Made by a program: the position numbers and the translations under genes. DNA of 6,685 bases from Planctomycetaceae bacterium. Lineage in GTDB: Bacteria; Planctomycetota; Planctomycetia; Pirellulales; UBA1268. The stretch spans positions 1-6,685 of the forward strand of contig CANGGC010000150.1 of the NCBI GenBank assembly GCA_947453125.1, written 5' to 3'. Shown here in pieces: positions 1 to 6,489 of this stretch. Each line of letters begins with the position of its first letter. The first letter of the stretch is position 1. The notes below the pieces were generated by a model. The model had not been told where the DNA came from, searched no databases, and saw only the letters and a program-made list of their open reading frames with translations.

Positions 1-1272
1 ATCCGCGCCTGCATCCTCCTCTTCTGGTACGGCGGTCCGAGCCATCTCGATACGTTCGACATGAAGCCGTCGGCTCCCGCCGACATTCGCGGCGAGTTTG
101 CCTCGATCCCCACCGCGGTCCCCGGCGTGCAGATCTGCGAGCATCTGCCGGGGCTAGCCCGGGTGATGGACAAGATCGCGGTCGTGCGGAGCATGCACCA
201 CGAGGCGAACCTCCACGATTCGGCTTCGATCCATGCCCTCACCGGCCGGCCCCTCGAGGGCCCGGATCGGGAGCTGTTCGTACCGACGCGGCAGTTCTAT
301 CCCTCCCATGGAAGTGTCGTCTCGGCCCTCAATCCGGCGCCGGTCGGTGAGGTGGCTTTCGCATCGCTGCCGCACGTGTTCCGCAATGTCCATCCTGTCC
401 CCTGCCAGGGGGCCGGCTTCCTCGGGGCCGCGCACGATCCGCTCCTCGTCGACGTCGATCCGGTGGCGCGGACGTATCCCGTCGATGCCCTCCTGCCGCG
501 GCAGGGCTCCGACGCCGTCCGCCGCGCCGGCCGCCTCGGCCTCCTCTCGGCCCTCGATCACGCCACCGGCGCGGTGCCCGGGGCGAATCCCTTCGCCGCC
601 TTCACCGATCGGGCCTGTCGCCTCCTCGAATCGGAGGCGATCCGTGACGCGCTCGATGTCTCGCGCGAGCCGGCGCGGGTTCGCGAGGCCTACGGCTTCA
701 CAGCCGACCCACTCCCCGCCGGCGAGGTCAACGGCGGCGGCGGCGAGATGGGGGTGGCACGGCAGATGCGCGGCCAGAATCTCCTCGTGGCCCGCCGGCT
801 CGTCGAGGCGGGGGTGCCGTTCGTGAATGTCTACGACTACCGCCAACAGGGACAGAACTGGGACGCCCACGCCAAGTGCGCGAGCCAGCACAAGAACCAT
901 CTCCTCCCGATCGCCGACCGGTCGCTCGCCGCGCTCATCACCGATCTCGACGAGCGCGGCCTCCTCGAGTCGACGCTCGTTGTGGCGATGGGGGAGTTCG
1001 GACGGACGCCGAAGATCAATTCCGGTGCTGGCCGCGACCACTGGCCCCACTGCTATTCGGTGCTGTTGGCGGGCGGCGGGATCCAGGGGGGGGCGATCCA
1101 CGGACAGAGCGACCGGATCGGTGCCCATCCCCTAGCCGATCCGGTCACGCCGGGGGATCTCGCCGCGACGATCTACTGGCGGTTTGGGATCGATCCGGCC
1201 CGGGAGATCCACGACCCGCTCGGCCGTCCGCATCGCATCGCCACGGGCTCTCCCGTCCGGGCGATCTTCTAA
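1..1272 (+). CDS. DUF1501 family protein, 5' end outside window
   Basis: The reading frame is open from base 1, so the gene begins upstream. The ATG at 61 is internal, because family-typical sequence lies before it: the visible residues 11-20 read GGPSHLDTFD, the N-terminal DUF1501 signature. 423 residues are visible, ending in TAA. Other family motifs are VVRSMHH and LTGRP in the N-terminal third, NWDAH around visible residues 286-290, MGEFGRTP at 330-337 and GRDHWP at 344-349, followed by LAGGGIQGG. The family is a domain of unknown function with an alkaline phosphatase/sulfatase-like fold, common in Planctomycetota and usually Tat-exported. The Asp and His residues of these motifs are candidate metal ligands (inference). 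The N-terminal leader is cut off, so export cannot be checked here. The gene points towards the minus-strand oxidoreductase gene. Its own operon lies to the left, out of view. Family assignment is very secure; substrate is unknown. Confidence 0.94.
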   Translation: MRACILLFWYGGPSHLDTFDMKPSAPADIRGEFASIPTAVPGVQICEHLPGLARVMDKIAVVRSMHHEANLHDSASIHALTGRPLEGPDRELFVPTRQFYPSHGSVVSALNPAPVGEVAFASLPHVFRNVHPVPCQGAGFLGAAHDPLLVDVDPVARTYPVDALLPRQGSDAVRRAGRLGLLSALDHATGAVPGANPFAAFTDRACRLLESEAIRDALDVSREPARVREAYGFTADPLPAGEVNGGGGEMGVARQMRGQNLLVARRLVEAGVPFVNVYDYRQQGQNWDAHAKCASQHKNHLLPIADRSLAALITDLDERGLLESTLVVAMGEFGRTPKINSGAGRDHWPHCYSVLLAGGGIQGGAIHGQSDRIGAHPLADPVTPGDLAATIYWRFGIDPAREIHDPLGRPHRIATGSPVRAIF

Positions 1273-1318
1273 AGCGGGCAACGGGAGGATCGCGGCCCCC
1301 GGCTCGTCTCCGCCGCAG

Positions 1319-2830
1319 TCACCCCCGCGCCGGCGGGAGGAGAAACGGTGCCCGGTACTCGAGCCGCTCGAGATCGCGGGCCGGCCCGGCGGTGAGCACA
1401 GGCCCGCTGTTGGCAGCGAGCGCCTGGGCGCTCGTCGCCTTGCCCGCGGTCGTCTCGACCCACTCTCCGCAGCGAATCATGCCGCCGGCCGGTTCGCAGC
1501 CATTGGCCGCGAGCATCCGGCGGACGCGGTCGACAAGCTTCGCCGCGTCATCCTTCGGTTGCCGGGCAGCGATCCGGGCGACGATGTCTTCGGGCGCGAG
1601 TTCCGTGCCGAGCCGATAAGAGATGTTGCCGAGATGGCACAGCGCCGTCGACTGCACCCCTTCGCTGATCTCGGCAGCGAGGAGTCGCGGATCGTGGGCC
1701 CGGACCGCAGCGAGGAAGTTGGCGACATGCTTTTCGAAATGGTTCCCCTCTCCGGGAAGTGTCTTCACCGGCCTGCCGGCGGGGTCGAGGACGGCCACCT
1801 CCGGGCTGTGTGCCTTCCAGACGACGCTTCCCTCGGTGCCGTGGATCTGCACGCCCATCCCCAGCCCGTCGACGTCGGCGGCATCTTTGAGATTGCGGAT
1901 CTCGGTGACGAGGGTCACGTCGGGGAAGAGCGTCAGGCTCGTCTGCGTGTGGGGCGTCTCGGCGGCGTCGGCGTAGCCTGCGCGGGTGCCGAAGGCGACC
2001 GTCGCCGAGCCGGGCCCCGAGAGGTCGAGCATGGTCCGGGCGGCGTCGAGGAAGTGGATTCCGTTGTTGCCCAGATCGCCGTCGCCTGTCGCCCAAAACC
2101 AGTGCCAGTCGTAGTGGAACTGCGGCCGCGAAAGCTGAGCGATCGGCGCTGGTCCGCAGAACAGGTCGTAGTTCACCCCCGCCGGTGGCTGGAAAGCGGC
2201 CGGGCCTCCGATCGGCGCCCGGTGGCTCGTGTAGAGCATCCGGGCGAGGGTCGGCTTGCCGATCCCGCCGGCGGCGAGAAAGGCGCGCGTCTCGCGAAGG
2301 CAGGGGAGAGAGCGTGCCTGCGTGCCCCCCTGGCAGACGCGCCCCGTGTTGGCGGCCGTCGCCGCCAGCCTCTGCCCCTCCTCGATCGAATGACAGACCG
2401 GCTTCTCGACATAGGCGTCCTTACCGGCCTCCATCGCGAGGATCGCGGCCAGAGCATGCCAGTGATTCGGCGTGGCGACGATGACGGCATCGAGCGAGCC
2501 GTCGTCGAGCGGCGTGCGGAGGTCGGAGGCGACGCGCGGCCGCGGGCCCTGTCGCGTGGCGATCTGTTCGGCGAGTTTCTCGGCACGGCCGCGGTCGGGA
2601 TCGCAGACCCAGCTCACGTGGGCCCCATGCCGGCCGGAGAGCAGTTCCTCGGCATGGGCCGGGCCACGGATCCCACAGCCGAGGATCGCGATGGATACTC
2701 GATCGAGCGGGGAGGAGCCTGCCGTGGCGTCGTCGGAGCGGGCCGATCGCCACCATCCCCCCTGCCCCGCGAGCGCCAAAGCGGCACCGGCGGCGACGGC
2801 CCGACGCCGTGTGAACCGTGTCCCTCGCAT
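1319..2830 (-). CDS. Tat-exported Gfo/Idh/MocA family oxidoreductase
   Basis: A 503-residue predicted NAD(P)-dependent sugar or polyol oxidoreductase. Residues 7-22 (TRRRAVAAGAALALAG) form a twin-arginine-type leader, which supports the ATG at 2830. The Rossmann domain follows (about 45-165): the nucleotide-binding loop is ILGCGIRG at 49-56, ATPNHWH lies at 119-125, and the family hallmark EKP is at 142-144, where the Lys is normally catalytic. The C-terminal alpha/beta domain (about 166-430) has GDGDLGNNGIHFLD at 249-262, including His259 and Asp262 of the conserved GNxGxHxxD pattern. Length and motifs fit the many planctomycete members of this family, including exported ones. Family knowledge: Zymomonas glucose-fructose oxidoreductase is also Tat-exported with tightly bound NADP. 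The gene is last in the minus-strand set, 46 bases after the DUF1501 stop, and converges with the plus-strand DUF1501 gene. The substrate cannot be read from the sequence. Confidence 0.95.
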   Translation of the reverse strand: MRGTRFTRRRAVAAGAALALAGQGGWWRSARSDDATAGSSPLDRVSIAILGCGIRGPAHAEELLSGRHGAHVSWVCDPDRGRAEKLAEQIATRQGPRPRVASDLRTPLDDGSLDAVIVATPNHWHALAAILAMEAGKDAYVEKPVCHSIEEGQRLAATAANTGRVCQGGTQARSLPCLRETRAFLAAGGIGKPTLARMLYTSHRAPIGGPAAFQPPAGVNYDLFCGPAPIAQLSRPQFHYDWHWFWATGDGDLGNNGIHFLDAARTMLDLSGPGSATVAFGTRAGYADAAETPHTQTSLTLFPDVTLVTEIRNLKDAADVDGLGMGVQIHGTEGSVVWKAHSPEVAVLDPAGRPVKTLPGEGNHFEKHVANFLAAVRAHDPRLLAAEISEGVQSTALCHLGNISYRLGTELAPEDIVARIAARQPKDDAAKLVDRVRRMLAANGCEPAGGMIRCGEWVETTAGKATSAQALAANSGPVLTAGPARDLERLEYRAPFLLPPARG

Positions 2831-2836
2831 CGATTG

Positions 2837-2842
2837 CCCCCT
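2837..2842 (-). promoter_or_regulatory. Weak ribosome binding site of the oxidoreductase gene
   Basis: On the minus strand AGGGGG lies 6 bases before the ATG at 2830. It is purine-rich and well spaced but only a partial Shine-Dalgarno match. The downstream Tat-like leader supports this start more strongly than the site itself does. Confidence 0.4.
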
Positions 2843-2848
2843 GTCGCT

Positions 2849-2868
2849 GCGGCGCCCGTGAGCGCCGC
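2849..2868 (-). other. GC-rich hairpin between DUF1501 and oxidoreductase genes
   Basis: GCGGCGC (2849-2855) and GCGCCGC (2862-2868) are exact reverse complements, giving a 7-bp all-GC stem with a 6-base loop. It begins 8 bases after the DUF1501 stop and ends 18 bases before the oxidoreductase ATG, and so would sit in the mRNA between the two genes. No T-run follows on either strand, so it is not a classical intrinsic terminator. It could attenuate transcription, stabilise the upstream mRNA or mark a processing point. In DNA this GC-rich a 7-bp stem can arise by chance, although its place in a short intergenic gap makes it more noteworthy. Confidence 0.4.
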
Positions 2869-2876
2869 TGTCTCCG

Positions 2877-4313
2877 TCAGCCGATCAGTTCCGCGATCGG
2901 CTTGCCGTGGTCGACGACCGGTGTCGGACGGCCGTTGAGATCGTCGATCGTCACCTGCGGGGCGTCGATGCCGAGGTGGTGGTAGATCGTCGCCAGGAAG
3001 TCGCCGGCCGTGCAGCGGCGCTCGGTGACATCCTCCCCCTTGCGGTCGGTGGCCCCGATCACGCGGCCCGTCTCGATCCCGCCCCCGGCCCAGATGTTGG
3101 AATAGGCCCGCGGCCAGTGGTCGCGGCCCGGTTGCTTCGTGCCGGCCGGAGCGCTCGCTGCCCCCTCCCCCGTGCTCGGCGAATACTCGATCCGTGGCGT
3201 GCGGCCAAACTCGCCGGTGACGACGACGAGGACACGCTTGTCGAGGCCGCGGTCGTAGATGTCTTCGATGAGCGCCGTCACCGACTGGTCGTAGGCATCG
3301 GCCCGGTAGCGGAGGGCATCGAAGACATGATGGTTGACGGCGTGGTCGTCCCAATTGCCGACCCGGCCGCACAAGGGGCCTGCGAGTTGCGTGGTGACGA
3401 TGTCGACCCCCGCTTCGACGAGGCGGCGGCACATGAGGAGCTGCTGGCCCCAGGCGTTGCGGCCGTAGCGGTCGCGGGTCGAGTCGTCCTCGCGCGAGAG
3501 GTCGAAGGCCTCCTTCGTGCGGGCGTTGGTGAGGAGCGTCATCGCCTGGGTCTCGAATTGATCGAGGGCCTGGAAGTCGGCCTGCTTTTCGATGGCACGC
3601 TCGAGGGAATCGAATTGGCGGCGGAGGGCGACGCGGCGGTCGAGCCGGGCGCCATCGCGGCCGCTTGCGGTGCCGATGTGGGGCACGGTGAAGCTCGGCT
3701 GATTCGGGTCGCCGGAGACGACGAACGGCTGGTAGGCGTCGCCGAGGTAGGCCGGCCCGTTGTATTCCAGCGGCGGACTGACGCCGACGTAGCGGGGGAG
3801 CGGGTTGTCGCGCGGCCCCGCCTTGGCGCGGAGGTAGTTGGCCACCGTCATCCAGTCGGGGAACTTCGGCTTCGGCTTGTCGCGGGTGTCGGGATCGCCC
3901 GAGAGCATCTGCATCGAACCGGCCGGATGGCCGCCGGCCGTCTGCTGCATCGAGCGGAGGACGGTGAACTTGTCGGCGATCCGCGCCTGTCGGGGGAGGA
4001 GCTCCGTGAACTGCACTCCGGGGATCTTCGTTTGGATCGTCTGGAACGGGCCGCGGTACTCGCTCGAGATGTCGGGCTTGGGGTCGTAGGTGTCGATGTG
4101 GGAGGCGCCGCCCGGGAGCCAGACCATGATCACGGCCGTCGGCTGCTTGCCGGCAGCCGGCGTCTCGGCCCTGGCCCGGAGGATGCCGGGGAGCGACAGC
4201 CCCCCGAGGCCGGCCATGCCGATGCGGAGCAATTCGCGGCGCCCCATCGCTGTGGCGTGCGGCATCGGCATCCGTCCGAACGGACCGGGGCAGTTGGCGT
4301 GGAACAGGCTCAT
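2877..4313 (-). CDS. DUF1501 family protein with Tat signal
   Basis: A 478-residue complete DUF1501 protein. The start at 4313 is chosen because a full AAGGAGG lies 7 bases upstream and the ATG overlaps the preceding stop as ATGA. The frame stays open far upstream but there overlaps the PPC gene. Residues 24-32 (GRRELLRIG), then a hydrophobic AGLGGLSLPG run, form a Tat leader, so the protein is probably exported folded. Motifs in order: GGASHIDTYD at 68-77, VLRSMQQ near 118-124, WDDH at 321-324, GEFGRTP at 367-373, GRDHWP at 396-401, WAGGGIETG at 408-416 and a LATIYHHLGID end region. These are the same landmarks as in the plus-strand DUF1501 gene, but overall similarity is modest, so the two are distant paralogues. 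A 22-residue loop rich in Ala, Ser, Gly and Pro separates RTP from GRDHWP, against 6 residues in the other protein. Alkaline phosphatase-like fold is family knowledge; the reaction is unknown. Confidence 0.96.
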   Translation of the reverse strand: MSLFHANCPGPFGRMPMPHATAMGRRELLRIGMAGLGGLSLPGILRARAETPAAGKQPTAVIMVWLPGGASHIDTYDPKPDISSEYRGPFQTIQTKIPGVQFTELLPRQARIADKFTVLRSMQQTAGGHPAGSMQMLSGDPDTRDKPKPKFPDWMTVANYLRAKAGPRDNPLPRYVGVSPPLEYNGPAYLGDAYQPFVVSGDPNQPSFTVPHIGTASGRDGARLDRRVALRRQFDSLERAIEKQADFQALDQFETQAMTLLTNARTKEAFDLSREDDSTRDRYGRNAWGQQLLMCRRLVEAGVDIVTTQLAGPLCGRVGNWDDHAVNHHVFDALRYRADAYDQSVTALIEDIYDRGLDKRVLVVVTGEFGRTPRIEYSPSTGEGAASAPAGTKQPGRDHWPRAYSNIWAGGGIETGRVIGATDRKGEDVTERRCTAGDFLATIYHHLGIDAPQVTIDDLNGRPTPVVDHGKPIAELIG

Positions 4314-6463
4314 GGCGTGGCCTCCTTGGCGGCGGGAGTCACCCGCACATGGATCGGCGTCGAGACAAGGATTTCGGCGATGTCGGTGGGGGCGGGGGGC
4401 GCGGCCTGACCGGCCACCACCGGGACATACTTCGTCACGGCGCTGGTGACCAGCGCGAAGGCATGATCGCCCGGGGGGATCTTCAGCTTGGCAAGATCGA
4501 TGGCGAGCGCCTTCGGTGCCGCGACGTCGAGCTCGAAGCCGGGCGTCTGATCGAAGCCGGGGCCGACGACGCGCATCTGGAACGTCGCCCCTTGCACGTC
4601 GGACCGCTTCAGCAATTCCAGCGGCACTTGAAGTGTCGTCCCCTCGACAGCCTCGAGCGGCGACGCTGGAGTGACCCCTGCCCCGGTCGTGCGGAGCGTG
4701 AGGGGAGAAGGCTCGCTGCCACCGGCCGACAGGGTGGCGTCGGCGAGGAGCCGCGGGAAGGGAATCTCCGCCCAGCCATCGCGGATCGGCCAGCACTGTC
4801 CGGCGAGACGGCAGGGGCGTTCGATCGACTCGCTGTCGGCCATGCCCCGGCCGGTGATCGAGATGGTGGCCAAGTTCCGCGGGGGGGATTCGCTGGCGGT
4901 GAGGAGGATCTGCCCGCGGGTCGCCCCGGCTGGAATCCGCAGGCCGGTGGCGCTGACGCCTTCCGGGAGGCCGGTCACGCCCAGTTCGATCGGGCCGTCG
5001 AATCCATCGCGGCGGATCGCCGCCACTTCGAGGCACACCGACCCGCCGCCGCGCAGCGCCAGCGGCTTGGAGAGGGCCGCCCTGTCACCGTTGCGCAGTT
5101 CCATGTGGAGCGGCCAACAGACGAGGGCGAAGTCGGGCCGGGCCTTGCGGATCACGAGCCGGTAGATCGCCTGCGGTTCATCGCGGGTGCCGCCGAAAAG
5201 GTCGCGGATCTGGAGGCGGTGCGTGCCGCTCTCCTTGATTACGAGCCGGCCGAGGCAATCGGCCGAGCCGGCTTCGTACGGAGGGCCGTCGTAGGCGTAG
5301 TGGTTCGTCGACGGCTTAATCGGAGCGGGAATATCGGCCAGCTCCGCCACGTCCTCGAAGGCCCCGGGGGCTCCATCGGGGCCCGCCGGCAGGCGGCGCT
5401 CGACGACGACGGCGGGGTTCGTCGGTGCCCCGATCCGCTCGGAGGCGACCTCGATCCACCACACCTCCCCCGCCGTGGCCTCGAACTCAAAGCTGTCGAC
5501 GTCGGCTGCCGGGAAGAATCGCCCGCCGAGATCGAGCGGCAGCGTCACCTGCTGGGCCGCTTTCGGATCGGCCCCTTCGATCTCCTCCACGGCGGGCTTC
5601 GCCGCCAGCCCCGGGGGGGGCCAGGAGAAGGCGAGGACCGGCGCGACGGCTGCCTGCCGCTCCGGGAGCGGCGCGCCGGCGGGGAGATCATGGGAGAGAA
5701 GCCGGTAGAAGCATTCGGGGCCCCCCTGAAACGAGAGATCGTGAAGCTTCACGAGATACGTGGCAGTGGCCGGGGCGGTGAAGTCGAGGAGGCCGCCGCG
5801 GCGTTCGGCGACGAGATCGGCGCCGTCGGCATCGGTAAGGATGAGGACGGGGCGGAGCTTCGACTCGATCCCCCGCGCGGCACAGTCGACGACGACGCGC
5901 TGCCCCTTTTGAAGCTCGAGGCGGTAGTAATCGGCAGCCTGCGCGGTCGCCTGGGCATTGCAGACCATGCCCGGCGCGAGCGGAAAGGCCTGAGCCGGGC
6001 TCGTGTTGGCCGCGGTGCGGAGCGCCTCGGGATGCGTCCCGATCGAGAACACCCGCGGCGACGATACGCCCAGTGCCGTCATCATCCGGGCATCGTGAAG
6101 CCCCGACGGCACGTCAGCGGCGATCGTCACCAGGAATTGATCCTTCTCCGGCTTTCCCTCGCCCGAGAGGACGGGCGTGGCGGTGATGCCGGGATGGGAG
6201 AAGAGGAGTTGCGGCGCGACCGTCTCGCCGCCAGCCTCCCAGCCGTCGAGGAGCTCGCCCGACACCTTCACTTCGACCGTCGTCGCCCCCTGCCCGCCCG
6301 GCTTCTGGGCGCCTGCCGGCACGAGGGTGAGCAAGCGCGGCAGAGGCAGGCAGACCGACTGCGCGCGGAGATCGGCAACGAAGACGGCCGCCATCGACAG
6401 GGCGAGGACCCAGATGCCAAGCGTGCGGCAAACAACCCGGCGACCCGGCTGTGGTTGAGGCAT
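4310..6463 (-). CDS. Secreted PPC-domain (pre-peptidase C-terminal) planctomycete protein
   Basis: A 717-residue predicted secreted protein with no recognisable enzymatic motif. Residues 1-34 look like a signal peptide: basic GRR, hydrophobic core 15-30, possible cleavage after LRA. Residues about 43-141 hold a beta-sandwich-like region with the family-typical LFSHPGI (87-93) and DVPSGLHDAR (117-126). A first PPC domain spans about 165-258 (DYYRLELQKGQRV, then YLVKLHDL and YRLLSHD). A second spans about 304-440, ending in the recurrent IRDLFGGTRDEP and YRLVIRKARPDF pattern of planctomycete PPC proteins. An Ig-like region follows (about 468-540), then a C-terminal beta-rich part to about 709. 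PPC domains are beta-sandwiches often attached to secreted enzymes; a binding or scaffold role is inference. The mature part has nine cysteines. It starts 26 bases after the DUF1553 gene and ends in an ATGA overlap with the DUF1501 gene, so the three are probably co-transcribed. Confidence 0.9.
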   Translation of the reverse strand: MPQPQPGRRVVCRTLGIWVLALSMAAVFVADLRAQSVCLPLPRLLTLVPAGAQKPGGQGATTVEVKVSGELLDGWEAGGETVAPQLLFSHPGITATPVLSGEGKPEKDQFLVTIAADVPSGLHDARMMTALGVSSPRVFSIGTHPEALRTAANTSPAQAFPLAPGMVCNAQATAQAADYYRLELQKGQRVVVDCAARGIESKLRPVLILTDADGADLVAERRGGLLDFTAPATATYLVKLHDLSFQGGPECFYRLLSHDLPAGAPLPERQAAVAPVLAFSWPPPGLAAKPAVEEIEGADPKAAQQVTLPLDLGGRFFPAADVDSFEFEATAGEVWWIEVASERIGAPTNPAVVVERRLPAGPDGAPGAFEDVAELADIPAPIKPSTNHYAYDGPPYEAGSADCLGRLVIKESGTHRLQIRDLFGGTRDEPQAIYRLVIRKARPDFALVCWPLHMELRNGDRAALSKPLALRGGGSVCLEVAAIRRDGFDGPIELGVTGLPEGVSATGLRIPAGATRGQILLTASESPPRNLATISITGRGMADSESIERPCRLAGQCWPIRDGWAEIPFPRLLADATLSAGGSEPSPLTLRTTGAGVTPASPLEAVEGTTLQVPLELLKRSDVQGATFQMRVVGPGFDQTPGFELDVAAPKALAIDLAKLKIPPGDHAFALVTSAVTKYVPVVAGQAAPPAPTDIAEILVSTPIHVRVTPAAKEATP
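4321..4327 (-). promoter_or_regulatory. Strong ribosome binding site of minus-strand DUF1501 gene
   Basis: AAGGAGG on the minus strand, 7 bases before the ATG at 4313, matches the anti-Shine-Dalgarno core fully. It lies inside the last codons of the upstream PPC gene (Lys-Glu of the terminal KEATP). Together with the ATGA overlap it fixes the start and indicates translational coupling. Confidence 0.85.
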
Positions 6464-6470
6464 CGAGAGG

Positions 6471-6475
6471 CTCCT
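6471..6475 (-). promoter_or_regulatory. Ribosome binding site of PPC protein gene
   Basis: AGGAG on the minus strand lies 7 bases before the ATG at 6463, in the 26-base gap after the DUF1553 stop. It supports that ATG, which is also directly followed by the signal peptide. Confidence 0.7.
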
Positions 6476-6489
6476 GAAACGACGGGCGA

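Noticed and set aside
61..63. ATG at 61 as start of the first DUF1501 gene
   Set aside because: The 20 codons before it, in frame, encode the conserved GGPSHLDTFD motif, so the gene starts outside the window.
154..1128. 324-codon open frame on the minus strand opposite the first DUF1501 gene
   Set aside because: No recognisable domain; fully contained within a secure gene on the other strand.
1273..1318. Intrinsic terminator between the convergent genes
   Set aside because: Only short imperfect G/C pairings and no T-run on either strand.
1184..2938. 584-codon open frame on the plus strand opposite the oxidoreductase
   Set aside because: It overlaps the end of the DUF1501 gene, has Arg/Gly-rich low-information sequence and runs opposite a gene with clear Gfo/Idh/MocA motifs.
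4245..4247. Alternative start of the minus-strand DUF1501 protein at Met23 (MGRRELL)
   Set aside because: It would keep the Tat leader, but the full AAGGAGG at ideal spacing and the ATGA overlap favour the start at 4313.
2907..4409. 500-codon open frame on the plus strand opposite the minus-strand DUF1501 gene
   Set aside because: Arg/Val/Gly/Ala-rich shadow sequence with no motif; the opposite strand carries all DUF1501 landmarks.
4314..5036. Upstream extension of the minus-strand DUF1501 frame by 241 codons
   Set aside because: The extension is Arg/Pro-rich, overlaps the PPC gene in another frame and would bury the Tat leader. The strong ribosome site and ATGA overlap place the start at 4313.
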